A DNA stretch of 64,000 bases, taken from NCBI RefSeq assembly GCF_001189955.1, contig NZ_LFLT01000012.1, positions 62,001-126,000 on the forward strand. The letters run 5' to 3'. The position numbers and the translations under genes were made by a program. Numbering within the stretch: the stretch's first letter is position 1; every line of letters starts with the position of its first letter. This stretch comes from Herbaspirillum chlorophenolicum (GTDB lineage Bacteria > Pseudomonadota > Gammaproteobacteria > Burkholderiales > Burkholderiaceae_D). The notes beneath the pieces are model-generated. The model ran no database searches, was not told the origin of the DNA, and saw only the letters and a program-made list of their open reading frames with translations. Shown in pieces: positions 8,465-20,324 of this stretch.

Positions 8465-9364
8465 ATGACAAGAATATTGGTCAACCTGCTCTTCAAACTG
8501 TGGTTCAAGCCGCTTTGGCGTGCCGTCCCGCCAGTTTCCAGCGTCCGTGCAAGATTCCTGTGGGCTGACCGGATGGCTTCATTGGGGCGGAAGAAAATCA
8601 CGCCGCAATACCGGGACATCGGCGGCGTGCCGGTGGAGTGGATCGGCGCCGAAGGGGCAATGCAAAAGGGAGTGGTGATCTATCTGCATGGCGGCGGTTT
8701 TGCGGTGCGGGCAATATATTCAGACAGAAGGTTTTGCCGGGACATCTCGCTCCGGTCCGGTTTGCCGGTTGTTCTCGTCCCATACCGCCTCGCCCCGGAA
8801 TACCCTTATCCGCACGGTCTCAACGATTGCTGCCGCGTATATGAAGGGCTGATCGGAGAGGGTGTTCCCGCTGGCAGCATCGTCATCGTCGGACACTCTG
8901 CGGGCGCCAGCTATGCGCTTGCCTTGTTGATGCGCGCACGGCAAGAAGGGCTTCCCCAGCCGGCCGCCGCCATCGTGCTGTCGGCCCCGACCGACATGAC
9001 CGCCCAAAGCCCTTCCATCGTTGCCAATGCCCGGCGCGATGCCATGCTAGGGCCCAACATTTGGCCGTGGGCGCGCAAGATATACGTGGGAACCATGCCG
9101 TTGTCGCATCCCGAGATCTCGCCCCTGTTCGGGGATTGGTCGGGACTCGCGCCTATCAGTTTCCACGTGTCCGATTCGGAAATGCTCCTCGACGATAGCC
9201 GGCGCGCCGTCGAGCGGGCGCGGGAGAGCGGGACGCAAGCGGATCTCTCGATCTGGAAAGGGCTTCCCCACAACTTCTATTTCCTTGATTTCTTGCCCGA
9301 AAGCAGGCAATTCCGGGAACAGATGCTGGGTTTCATCGAGAGGGCGCTGGCGCGTACGGAATGA
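8465..9364 (+). CDS. Alpha/beta hydrolase, hormone-sensitive-lipase (family IV) esterase type
   Basis: Predicted carboxylesterase of 299 residues. The HSL-family oxyanion-hole motif is visible as YLHGGGF and the nucleophile elbow as GHSAGAS. The acid is probably in SDSEMLLDDS and the catalytic His in GLPHNFYF near the C-terminus, completing the Ser-Asp-His triad. Family members hydrolyse short-chain esters and acetylated small molecules; the natural substrate is unknown. I chose the ATG at 8465 (MTRILVNLLFKLW) with AGGGA just upstream; the frame is open from 8366, but that extension looks non-native. No obvious partner genes adjoin it. Confidence 0.88.
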   Translation: MTRILVNLLFKLWFKPLWRAVPPVSSVRARFLWADRMASLGRKKITPQYRDIGGVPVEWIGAEGAMQKGVVIYLHGGGFAVRAIYSDRRFCRDISLRSGLPVVLVPYRLAPEYPYPHGLNDCCRVYEGLIGEGVPAGSIVIVGHSAGASYALALLMRARQEGLPQPAAAIVLSAPTDMTAQSPSIVANARRDAMLGPNIWPWARKIYVGTMPLSHPEISPLFGDWSGLAPISFHVSDSEMLLDDSRRAVERARESGTQADLSIWKGLPHNFYFLDFLPESRQFREQMLGFIERALARTE

Positions 9365-9410
9365 GCCCGGCGGGGAGGGCGCCACGGATTTTCATTCTTG
9401 AGCGGACACG

Positions 9411-9454
9411 AAAAAAACGGCATCGACCCCGCCACGAGGACGGAGAAGATGCCG
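9411..9454 (-). terminator. Possible intrinsic terminator of the 5-oxoprolinase gene
   Basis: On the minus strand CGGCATC and GATGCCG (9448-9454 and 9418-9424) form a 7-bp stem with a long loop. A run of seven T (9411-9417) follows immediately, about 50 bases beyond the 5-oxoprolinase stop. Confidence 0.5.
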
Positions 9455-9502
9455 CAAGGTCACACTACCACCAGAGAGAACTACTCTTTACATGGGAGGC
9501 GC

Positions 9503-13129
<3,627 letters not shown>

Positions 13130-13191
13130 GATTCTCCACCTTTTCAGAAATGATTTTATGAGTGCATTTTGTTTATGAATTGTCGATATGG

Positions 13192-13208
13192 TGCACATGA
13201 ATCGTGCA
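13192..13208. promoter_or_regulatory. NtrC-type enhancer dyad
   Basis: TGCACATGAATCGTGCA has perfect outer arms TGCAC and GTGCA with 7 bases between, the spacing and sequence of known NtrC sites. It lies about 110 bases upstream of the -24 element of the sigma-54 promoter, a normal enhancer distance, and 63 bases from the divergent 5-oxoprolinase start. Confidence 0.65.
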
Positions 13209-13315
13209 ATAACGACGTCAGTTTTCCTAAGGCAACATCGCGAAAAATCTTTTCATATCGCCGGAAAGCCTTGCAGCATCAGCATTTGCGCCTGTTTTAA
13301 ATCTTGTTTGAAAAA

Positions 13316-13332
13316 TTGGCACGCAGTTTGCT
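13316..13332 (+). promoter_or_regulatory. Sigma-54 (RpoN) promoter, -24/-12
   Basis: TTGGCACGCAGTTTGCT fits the consensus YTGGCACG-N4-TTGCW at every fixed position, with GG (13318-13319) and GC (13330-13331) separated by 10 bases. Transcription would begin near 13343 and read into the importer operon. Confidence 0.8.
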
Positions 13333-13386
13333 AATAAATCGGTGACGATTATGTTGGTATTTAATTCTCTTAATGTAAATAATTTA

Positions 13387-13414
13387 TTGACATATTATCG
13401 ATTAAAAATATAGG
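13387..13414 (+). promoter_or_regulatory. Sigma-70-like promoter
   Basis: Perfect -35 TTGACA (13387-13392), 16-base spacer and -10 TATAGG (13409-13414), in an AT-rich block just upstream of the 25-codon ORF. It may give basal expression independent of the sigma-54 promoter. Confidence 0.5.
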
Positions 13415-13444
13415 ATTCAACAAAAAAATAAAAGGAGACGAAAA

Positions 13445-13522
13445 ATGGAAAGAGAAGTAAAAAGAGAAGCAAATAGAAAAGGAGCGGAGCGCATGTCAAA
13501 TGCAGCCCGCCGCCATTTTTGA
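13445..13522 (+). CDS. Small basic leader ORF (25 residues)
   Basis: Frame starting MEREVKREANRK and rich in Arg, Lys and Glu. AGGAG at 13433-13437 stands 7 bases before the ATG, one of the best ribosome sites in the region. It lies 30 bases after the sigma-70-like -10 and is followed within 12 bases by a GC-rich hairpin (13534-13552). This layout suits a regulatory leader peptide or an uncharacterised small protein. No homologue is recognised. Confidence 0.35.
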   Translation: MEREVKREANRKGAERMSNAARRHF

Positions 13523-13533
13523 GTGAGTCCTGA

Positions 13534-13552
13534 GCGCCGGTGATGCCGGCGC
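13534..13552 (+). repeat. GC-rich leader hairpin
   Basis: GCGCCGG (13534-13540), loop TGATG, CCGGCGC (13546-13552): a perfect 7-bp stem just after the small ORF. No T-run follows, so it is not a simple terminator; it may be part of a structured leader. Confidence 0.5.
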
Positions 13553-13867
13553 GCGGTAGCGTAAAGCAGGGCGGAGCTCGACGAATCCCGAGTCCGACAA
13601 GTCGATAGAAGTCAACGCAGCACTAGTAACGCCCGAATATGTGGCGGTAATGCCAGGAGGCCATCAAAGGCCGCTTGGGTTCCGTATGCAGGCAAGGGTA
13701 TTGCTATGAATCCGATTGGTTATCCAACCGGAGTGGTTTGGCACAACCTTCATCTCTGGTGAAGGCGATTGGCAGCATGCAGTAACGATTTTTGGGTAGC
13801 TCCCGCTAAAGACGTTATGCAGTGGGGGAAATTTGGTGTCATTCAATACAATAAGGAGCGTCTCATC

Positions 13868-15154
13868 ATGTCAGGTCTCATCTCCAACAGCATCAAAACC
13901 ATCCGCAAGGCGGGTTTGGTCATGTCCTTCTGTATGGTTGCCTACTCGGCACATGCCCAGCAGCAGGAAATCAAGATTGGGGTCATCTATCCCCTAAGCG
14001 GCGCCGCGGCCTCGACCGGCGCTGAAATGAAGGATGCCCTCGAACTGGCGGCCGACATCATCAACAATGGCGCCAAGGGCGTGCCGAACCTGCCGTTTTC
14101 CGCAGGTGGCGGCCTGCCAGCGCTCAAGGGCGCAAAGATCAAGCTGGTGTTCGCTGACTCCCAGGGCAACCCCCAGGTCGGCGCTACCGAAGCCGAGCGC
14201 CTGATTACCCAGGAGAAGGTCGTGGCCGTGGTGGGCGCTTACTTCAGTAACGTCACCGCCACCACCAGCCAGATCGCAGAGCGCTACAAGGTGCCTTACC
14301 TGAACCCGGAGTCGTCGTCGGCATCGCTGACCCAGCGCGGCTTCAAGTGGTTCTTCCGCACCACCGCGCACGATGACCTGTTCGTCACCAATTTCTATGA
14401 ATTCTTCAAGGAAATGGAAGCCAAGAAGGGCATCAAGGTCAGCAAGCTGGGCGCCTTCAACGAGAACACCCTGTGGGGCAACGAGACCACCAAGCTGGAA
14501 ACCAAACTGTCCAAGGATCGTGGTTACGACCTGGTCAAGACCGTGGTCTACCCGGCCAAGAGCACGCAGCTGACTTCCGAAGTCCAGCAGCTGAAAGCGG
14601 CCGCGCCGCAAGTGGTGCTGCAATCGTCCTACCTGGGCGATGCCATCCTGTCGATGAAGACCTACAAGGAGCTGGGCTTCAACCCCGACATGATCCTGGC
14701 CAACGATGCCGGCTTTATCGACACCGAATTCGTCAAGACGCTGGGCAAGGATGCCGACTACATCATCACCCGCGATGTCTGGTCGCTCGACCTGGCTGCC
14801 AAGAACCCGTTGATCAAGCAGGTCAATGACCTGTTCTACGGCCGCTACAAGATCAACTTCACCGGCAACTCGTCGCGCACCTTCACTGGCCTGATGACAC
14901 TGGCCGACGCCATCAACCGCGCCGGTTCCACCGATGCGGAAGCGATTCGCAAGGCATTGGCCGAGACCAATATCCCCGGCGACAAGCTGATCATGCCGTG
15001 GAAGGGCATCAAGTTCGACGAGCACGGCCAGAACACCCTGAGCTCGGGGATCCTGCTGCAGATCGTCAATGGCAAGTACTACACCGTGTGGCCGTTCGAC
15101 ATGGCCACCCGCGACGTGGTGTGGCCAATGCCGAAGTGGGACCAGCGCAAGTAA
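13868..15154 (+). CDS. Periplasmic substrate-binding protein of a branched-chain-type ABC importer (LivK family)
   Basis: Captures the solute for the HAAT-type importer encoded downstream. The 428-residue protein has a signal peptide (ends AYSAHAQ), the family opening EIKIGVIYPLSGAAASTGAEM and a Peripla_BP_6 fold. AAGGAG precedes the ATG; the frame is open upstream but the signal peptide fixes this start. Family members bind amino acids, amides, urea or aromatic acids. The adjacent 5-oxoprolinase and DUF1445 genes suggest 5-oxoproline, D-glutamate or related compounds, which is inference. First gene of an operon of at least seven. Confidence 0.92.
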   Translation: MSGLISNSIKTIRKAGLVMSFCMVAYSAHAQQQEIKIGVIYPLSGAAASTGAEMKDALELAADIINNGAKGVPNLPFSAGGGLPALKGAKIKLVFADSQGNPQVGATEAERLITQEKVVAVVGAYFSNVTATTSQIAERYKVPYLNPESSSASLTQRGFKWFFRTTAHDDLFVTNFYEFFKEMEAKKGIKVSKLGAFNENTLWGNETTKLETKLSKDRGYDLVKTVVYPAKSTQLTSEVQQLKAAAPQVVLQSSYLGDAILSMKTYKELGFNPDMILANDAGFIDTEFVKTLGKDADYIITRDVWSLDLAAKNPLIKQVNDLFYGRYKINFTGNSSRTFTGLMTLADAINRAGSTDAEAIRKALAETNIPGDKLIMPWKGIKFDEHGQNTLSSGILLQIVNGKYYTVWPFDMATRDVVWPMPKWDQRK

Positions 15155-15181
15155 TCCGGGTTCTCGCTTTATATAGGCAGG

Positions 15182-15233
15182 AGGAGGCCGGTTGCGGCGC
15201 AGTGCCGGCGAAAGCCGGAGCGGCCGGCCTCCT
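15182..15233 (+). repeat. Large hairpin between binding-protein and permease genes
   Basis: AGGAGGCCGG (15182-15191) pairs with CCGGCCTCCT (15224-15233), and a nested CCGGC-GAAA-GCCGG (15205-15218) caps it. With no T-run it probably protects the upstream mRNA end or attenuates, giving more binding protein than membrane components. Confidence 0.65.
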
Positions 15234-15301
15234 GACAGGGAAATTTTCATCGCAGGCGGCTGATTAGACGGTGCGTGAATAGTTCGTAAAAGGGAAAACT
15301 T

Positions 15302-16168
15302 ATGTCTTGGGATATTCTGGTGCAGACCCTGGCGTCCGGCTTGCTGATCGGACTGATTTATGCGCTCGTAGCAATCGGCCTGACGTTGATCTTCGGTGTC
15401 ATGGACATCGTCAATTTTTCGCATGGCGAATTCCTGATGTTTGGGATGTACTCAAGCTTCTGGCTGTTCGCGCTCTATGCGCTCGATCCAATCTTCACCC
15501 TGCCGCTGACGGCGCTGTTCCTGTTCGCGCTGGGTGCCTTGCTGTACAAGCTGGTGATCCGCAAGATCACCAACGCGCCGATGGTGTCGCAAATCTTCAC
15601 CACCTTCGGCTTGATGATCCTCTTCCGCGGCATCGCCCAGTTCTTCTGGAAGGCCGACTTCCGCACCATCGAAAACTCGATGGTGAGCGGGCAGGTATCG
15701 ATCGCTGGCATCCAGATCGGCATGCCGCAGCTCACCGCGGGCATCGGCGCCATCATCGTCACCGGGGTGATCTACCTGTTCCTGACCCGTACCCGATTGG
15801 GTGCGGCGCTGGAAGCCACCGCCGCCGACAAGGAGGCGGCCCAGCTGATGGGCATCGATTCGCAAAAGATGTTCGCCCTGGCATGGGGTATCGGCGCGGC
15901 CTGTGCCGGCGTGGCCGGTGCGCTGCTGTCGACGTTCTTCCCGATTTTTCCTGAAGTCGGCGCCAACTTCATCCTCATCGCTTTCGTGGTGGTCAACCTG
16001 GGCGGCTTCGGCAGCGTGGTCGGTGCCCTGATCGCCGGCGTGCTGGTCGGCCTGATCGAAGTGATGGGCGGCTTCCTGCTGGGGCCGCAATACAAGATGC
16101 TGATCGTGCTGGCGCTGTTCCTGGGGATGCTGATGTTCCGTCCGCAGGGCCTGATGGGCAAAGCCTGA
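15302..16168 (+). CDS. ABC importer inner-membrane permease, LivH type
   Basis: One of two permease subunits forming the channel. It has 288 residues, eight or so hydrophobic segments, and the LivH signatures GLIYALVAIGLTLIFGVMDIVNFSHGEFLM at the start and a VVVNLGGFGSVVGALIAG segment near the end. AGGGAAAACTT precedes the ATG. It lies 147 bases after the binding-protein gene with a hairpin between, and 30 bases before the second permease gene. Confidence 0.93.
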   Translation: MSWDILVQTLASGLLIGLIYALVAIGLTLIFGVMDIVNFSHGEFLMFGMYSSFWLFALYALDPIFTLPLTALFLFALGALLYKLVIRKITNAPMVSQIFTTFGLMILFRGIAQFFWKADFRTIENSMVSGQVSIAGIQIGMPQLTAGIGAIIVTGVIYLFLTRTRLGAALEATAADKEAAQLMGIDSQKMFALAWGIGAACAGVAGALLSTFFPIFPEVGANFILIAFVVVNLGGFGSVVGALIAGVLVGLIEVMGGFLLGPQYKMLIVLALFLGMLMFRPQGLMGKA

Positions 16169-16198
16169 GCGCGCCACCGACTTAGAGAAGAGGACATT

Positions 16199-17233
16199 AT
16201 GCTCAAAAATACATCCAGTCTGGTCATGACTGCTCCCCCCACCGGCGCCGGTGCGAACAAGATGCGCGTGGCGCTGGCGGGATTGCTGGCAATGGCCTTG
16301 GCGTTGCCGCTCCTGGTGACATCACCGACCCACCTGAACCTGGCCATCCTGATCCTGATGGCGGCGCAGATGGGCGTGTCGTGGAATATCGTCGGCGGCT
16401 ATGCCGGCCAGGTGTCGCTGGGCCATGTGGCTTTCTACGGCATCGGCGCCTATACCTCGGCCATCATGTTTTCGATCTGGGGCATCAACCCGTGGATCGC
16501 CATGCTCACCGGCGGCATCATCGCCGCCGCCATGAGCCTGGTGATCGGCTGGTCTTGCTTCCGCCTGAAGGGACATTACTTTGCGATGGCAACCATCGCC
16601 GTGGCCGAGATCATCCAGATCATCTTCACCAACTGGGACTTCGCCGGCGCAGCGGTCGGCCTGACCATCCCGATGAGCGAAGAAGGCTGGTCGAAGATGA
16701 TCTTCAGCACCAAGGAGCCGTACTACTACATCGCGCTGGGCCTGCTGCTGGCGACGCTGCTGGCCAATGCCTTCATCGAGCGCAGCTACCTGGGCTATTA
16801 CTTCCGGGCCATCAAGGACGAGCCTGATGCCGCGCGCAGCCTGGGTGTCAGCCTGTCGAAGTACAAGCAGATCGCGTTCGTGGTGAGCAGTTTCTTCACC
16901 GCCATGGGCGGCAGCCTGTATGCGCAGAAGGAGCTCTATATCGATCCCGCATCGGTATTGGGCACCGGCACCTCGATCAAGATGGCGCTCGTCTCCATCC
17001 TGGGCGGCATCGGTACCCTGTTCGGCCCGGTGGTGGGCGCGGGTGTGCTGACCTTCATCGAAGAAGGCACCCGCACCATGTTCGGCGGCACCGGCCGTGG
17101 CACCGATCTGATCGTCTATGCCGGGCTGATCATCGTCATCGCGGTGTATTACCCCAACGGGATCGTCGGCTACGTCAGAAGTGTCTTCGCCCGCCGCAAA
17201 GCGGCCAAGGCACGCAAGGAGGAGGGCAAATGA
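16199..17233 (+). CDS. ABC importer inner-membrane permease, LivM type
   Basis: Second channel subunit, 344 residues. LivM hallmarks are present: WNIVGGYAGQVSLGHVAFYG, YTSAIMF, an EAA-like loop (FRAIKDEPDAARSLGVSLSKYK) that contacts the ATPases, and GGIGTLFGPVVGAGV. The C-terminus is cytoplasmic and basic. Its stop overlaps the start of the next gene by 4 bases (ATGA), indicating translational coupling with the first ATPase. Confidence 0.93.
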   Translation: MLKNTSSLVMTAPPTGAGANKMRVALAGLLAMALALPLLVTSPTHLNLAILILMAAQMGVSWNIVGGYAGQVSLGHVAFYGIGAYTSAIMFSIWGINPWIAMLTGGIIAAAMSLVIGWSCFRLKGHYFAMATIAVAEIIQIIFTNWDFAGAAVGLTIPMSEEGWSKMIFSTKEPYYYIALGLLLATLLANAFIERSYLGYYFRAIKDEPDAARSLGVSLSKYKQIAFVVSSFFTAMGGSLYAQKELYIDPASVLGTGTSIKMALVSILGGIGTLFGPVVGAGVLTFIEEGTRTMFGGTGRGTDLIVYAGLIIVIAVYYPNGIVGYVRSVFARRKAAKARKEEGK

Positions 17234-17943
17234 GCTTGCTTCGCGTTGAGAATGTCTATAAGAAATTCGGCGGCCTGACGGCCAACCAGGATGTCTCCTT
17301 TACGGTCCAGGCGGGCGAAATCGTCGGCTTGATCGGCCCCAATGGCGCTGGCAAGACCACCATGTTCAACTGCATCGCCGGGTATTCGCCGCCGACCACC
17401 GGGGACATCTGGCTGGAAGACGTGAAGATTTCCGGCATGAACCCGGAACAATGCGCCCGCATCGGTATCGGCCGGACCTTCCAGGTGGCGCGCACTTTCA
17501 CCAGCATGACGGCGCTGGAAAACGTGATGGTTGGCGCATTCCTGAATGAGCACAAGGTGGCGACCGTGCGCCGCACCGCGCAAGAGCTGCTCGAATTCGT
17601 CAATCTCGGCCGCTTTGCCGACAAGCCGGCCGGCAGCATGACCATCAGCGAACAGCGCCGGCTGGCCGTGGCGCGCGCGCTGGCGGTCAAGCCCAAGCTG
17701 CTGCTGATGGACGAAGTGATGGCCGGGCTCAATCCGACCGAGGTGCGCGAGACCGTGGACGTGGTGCTCAAGATCCGCGACCAGGGGATTTCCTGCCTGA
17801 TCGTCGAGCACGTCCTCGAAGGCATCATGCCTATCGCCAACCAGATCGTGGTGCTGGATTACGGCAAGAAGATCGCCGACGGCCCTCCACTGGAAGTGTC
17901 CAATGATCCGCATGTGATTGCCGCCTATCTGGGAGACGAATGA
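17230..17943 (+). CDS. ABC importer ATP-binding subunit, LivG type
   Basis: Cytosolic ATPase of 237 residues powering import. Walker A is [12 protein letters not shown] and Walker B is [13 protein letters not shown], the latter with Val instead of the common Pro. The ABC signature is [15 protein letters not shown], so the usual LSxGxQ glycine is Ser. The family segment [22 protein letters not shown] is present, and 4-base overlaps with both neighbours place it in a tightly coupled operon. The unusual signature may reflect an asymmetric ATPase pair in which LivF carries the canonical site. Confidence 0.92.
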   Translation: MSLLRVENVYKKFGGLTANQDVSFTVQAGEIVGLIGPNGAGKTTMFNCIAGYSPPTTGDIWLEDVKISGMNPEQCARIGIGRTFQVARTFTSMTALENVMVGAFLNEHKVATVRRTAQELLEFVNLGRFADKPAGSMTISEQRRLAVARALAVKPKLLLMDEVMAGLNPTEVRETVDVVLKIRDQGISCLIVEHVLEGIMPIANQIVVLDYGKKIADGPPLEVSNDPHVIAAYLGDE

Positions 17944-18650
17944 TGTTGCAGGTAAAAAATCTACGCGCCAGCTACGACGGCGTGCTGGCCTTGTCCAAGG
18001 TAGACCTTGAGGTCAAAGCCGGCAGCATCGTGGCGTTGGTCGGCGGCAACGGCAATGGCAAATCCACCACCTTGCGCACCATCGCCGGCCTGAACAAGCC
18101 GGATGCCGGCGAGGTCGTGTTCGAGGGCCGCGATATCGGCAAGATCCCGTCGTTCGATCGCGTCAAGCTGGGCTTGTCGCTGGTGCCGGAAGGCCGGCGC
18201 CTGTTCCCGCGCCTGACGGTGCAGCGCAACCTCGAGCTGGGCGCCTACACCCGCTCCGACAGCAGCGAGGTGAATGCCTCGGTCGATGAGATGTATGCCA
18301 CCTTCCCGATCCTGAAGGAGCGCCGCCACCAGTTGGCCGGCACCATGAGCGGCGGCGAGCAGCAGATGCTGGCCATCGCCCGCGGGCTCATGGCCAAGCC
18401 GCGCCTGCTGCTGCTGGATGAGCCGTCGTGGGGGATCGCACCCAAGTTCGTGACCAAGGTCCTGGATACCATTCAGCAAATCAATGCCAAGGGCGTATCC
18501 ATTTTGCTGGTGGAGCAGAACCTGCACAAGGCGCTCGCCATTGCGCACTACGGCTACGTGATCCAGACCGGCCGCATCGTGATGGAAGGCAGCGGATCTG
18601 AGCTGCTGCATAACGAAGACATTAAGAAGGCTTACCTCGGAGGACTGTGA
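17940..18650 (+). CDS. ABC importer ATP-binding subunit, LivF type
   Basis: Second ATPase, 236 residues. Walker A reads GGNGNGKST (NGNG in place of NGAG), the signature is the canonical [15 protein letters not shown], and Walker B is [13 protein letters not shown]. Its ATG overlaps the LivG stop (ATGATG; the second ATG is also possible). The LivF-type phrase [24 protein letters not shown] is clear. Forms a heterodimer with the LivG subunit on the inner face of the membrane. Confidence 0.93.
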   Translation: MMLQVKNLRASYDGVLALSKVDLEVKAGSIVALVGGNGNGKSTTLRTIAGLNKPDAGEVVFEGRDIGKIPSFDRVKLGLSLVPEGRRLFPRLTVQRNLELGAYTRSDSSEVNASVDEMYATFPILKERRHQLAGTMSGGEQQMLAIARGLMAKPRLLLLDEPSWGIAPKFVTKVLDTIQQINAKGVSILLVEQNLHKALAIAHYGYVIQTGRIVMEGSGSELLHNEDIKKAYLGGL

Positions 18651-18651
18651 G

Positions 18652-19431
18652 ATGAGGACGAATGCCGTAACCAATCATCCTGCGGCGGCACTGCGCGCCT
18701 TGTGCCGGACGGGCGATTTCACCGGCTCGACCGCCGGATACGCCGATGGCCATGTGCAGGCCAATCTGATGATCGTGCCGAAGGAATACGCCTTCGACTT
18801 CCTGCTGTTTTGCCAGCGCAATCCGAAATCCTGTCCGCTGGTGGAAGTGCTGGAGCCGGGCAGGGTCGAGCCGCGCGGCACCCCCGGCGCCGATCTGCGT
18901 ACCGACCTGCCGGGCTACCGCATCTTCGAGAACGGCCTGTTGAAACAGGAAGTCACGGATATCTCCGCCTATTGGCGCGATGACCTGGTGAGCTTCCTGA
19001 TCGGCTGCAGTTTTTCTTTCGAGAGCGCCTTGACCGAGGCCGGCATCCGGTTGCGCCACATCGAACAGCAGCGCAATGTCGCGATGTACAAAACCACCAT
19101 CCCATGCCTGCCGGCGGGGCGCTTCAAAGGGAATAGCGTCGTCAGCATGCGGCCGGTAAAGAGCCGGGACATCGCGCGTGCCGTGGAGATCACTGCCCGG
19201 CTGCCGCAGGTGCATGGGGCGCCGGTGCATATCGGCAATCCGCAAGCCATCGGCATCGCCGACCTGGCGCGTCCCGATTTTGGCGATGCCGTCGAGATCA
19301 TGGACGATGAACTGCCGGTGTTCTGGGCCTGCGGCGTCACGCCGCAGTACGTTGCCGAACTCAGCAAGCTGCCGTTCTGCATCACCCATGTGCCGGGCAA
19401 GATGTTCGTGACCGACCAGCTCAACGAATAG
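18652..19431 (+). CDS. DUF1445 / UPF0317 protein (D-glutamate cyclase family, putative hydro-lyase), copy 1
   Basis: Cytosolic protein of 259 residues. Recognisable family features are [25 protein letters not shown], [30 protein letters not shown], the C-terminal FWACGVTPQ and [13 protein letters not shown]. Members are annotated as putative hydro-lyases or D-glutamate cyclases (D-glutamate to 5-oxo-D-proline). In Bacillus the homologue YcsI lies in the 5-oxoprolinase operon, so the neighbouring 5-oxoprolinase gives consistent context. It starts one base after the LivF stop, in the importer operon. A paralogue lies at 25070-25885. Activity is inferred, not visible. Confidence 0.88.
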   Translation: MRTNAVTNHPAAALRALCRTGDFTGSTAGYADGHVQANLMIVPKEYAFDFLLFCQRNPKSCPLVEVLEPGRVEPRGTPGADLRTDLPGYRIFENGLLKQEVTDISAYWRDDLVSFLIGCSFSFESALTEAGIRLRHIEQQRNVAMYKTTIPCLPAGRFKGNSVVSMRPVKSRDIARAVEITARLPQVHGAPVHIGNPQAIGIADLARPDFGDAVEIMDDELPVFWACGVTPQYVAELSKLPFCITHVPGKMFVTDQLNE

Positions 19432-19451
19432 GCATGTAAGCGCCTCTTCAG

Positions 19452-19475
19452 CGATGGCCGCGGCTGCGGCCATCG
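19452..19475 (+). repeat. Perfect intergenic hairpin
   Basis: CGATGGCCGC (19452-19461), loop GGCT, GCGGCCATCG (19466-19475): a 10-bp perfect stem between the DUF1445 gene and the next gene. No T-run follows, so an mRNA-stability or processing role is more likely than termination. Confidence 0.6.
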
Positions 19476-19526
19476 ACTACCCGAACCCCAAGCGGCGGCA
19501 TCGTCCGCCATGAACCAAGGATTTTT

Positions 19527-20120
19527 ATGTTAACGCATAAATCCCTGTTGGAAGCGTACGTCCATGCGAAAGACAAATGCTGTCCTTCGCTGATCCGGGA
19601 CATCTACGAGCCTGACGCGGTGCTCAACATCTCGACATCGGAAAACTCGGTGGCCTTTCCGCCATTGGTGGTCGGGACGGATGGCATCGCCCAGACCCTG
19701 GTGACGGATTTCTCCAGGCGTTTTACGCAATGCCGCACGTACTACGTTTGCGACCAGCTGGCGTCGAAGGAAGACCGCATCGACCGATTGCCCTGGCTGG
19801 TGCTGATGCGTGAGAAAGAGAGTGCATCGCTGCGCATCGGGCGTGGACATTACAACTGGACATTCACCCGGCGCAGGGAAGAAGGCGCGCGCGTCAGGGA
19901 AATGCATATCTGCATCGACCACATGATGCTGATTGCCGATATCGCCGGCGATCTGTTGCCGACGATCCAGTCGTTTCTGCCGTATCCATGGCTGCCCCCG
20001 AAAGTGCTGGATACGTCGTTTGGCTTCATTGGGGAGTGCAACCCGTCGTTTGCTTTTCTGAAGGAGTTCAGGACCGATAGATTCGGGTTGCAGCATGAGC
20101 GGCTTGCGCCGACGGCATGA
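19527..20120 (+). CDS. NTF2/SnoaL-like protein of unknown function
   Basis: Protein of 197 residues starting at an ATG with AAGGA 6-7 bases upstream. Features such as an early helix with a conserved-looking YVHAKDKCCPSLIRDIYEPDAVL, and later MREKESASLRIGRGHYNWTFTRR, fit the cone-shaped NTF2-like fold used by ketosteroid isomerase and SnoaL relatives. No catalytic set can be assigned. It follows DUF1445 by 95 bases on the same strand and likely belongs to the same transcript, so a role near 5-oxoproline/D-glutamate metabolism is possible but unproven. Confidence 0.6.
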   Translation: MLTHKSLLEAYVHAKDKCCPSLIRDIYEPDAVLNISTSENSVAFPPLVVGTDGIAQTLVTDFSRRFTQCRTYYVCDQLASKEDRIDRLPWLVLMREKESASLRIGRGHYNWTFTRRREEGARVREMHICIDHMMLIADIAGDLLPTIQSFLPYPWLPPKVLDTSFGFIGECNPSFAFLKEFRTDRFGLQHERLAPTA

Positions 20121-20324
20121 GCCGCCCGTGCAGTAAGGATGGAGACGTGCAGCAGGGGAATGGCTGTGCGTCCAGTAGTTCTCTCTGATGGCGGCAAGGG
20201 AATCGGCCAATTGCCTGGCCGCTTGGGAGAGCAGGCGCATATCGGTCAAGGGGAGAGCGCGCAAGAACTTCGCCGGTAAGCGATTTTTGGTGTGATGCAG
20301 TTTCAATTTATTTGGGGAGTTCCA

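Larger units (their letters stand above)
13130..13867. other. Long divergent regulatory region and leader between 5-oxoprolinase and the ABC importer
   Basis: About 740 bases without a long gene. From left to right it holds an NtrC-type dyad, a sigma-54 promoter, an AT-rich block with a sigma-70-like promoter, and a 25-codon ORF with an excellent ribosome site. Further on come a GC-rich hairpin at 13534-13552 and a run of small inverted repeats between about 13700 and 13770. A possible 18-codon ORF lies at 13706-13762. Confidence 0.7.

Noticed and set aside
20150-20300. Minus-strand stretch reading FLRALPLTDMRLLSQAARQLADSLAAIRE
   Set aside because: It resembles a helical end of a regulator, but has no start, no flanking domain and continues into antisense of the neighbouring gene; a relic is possible but unsupported.
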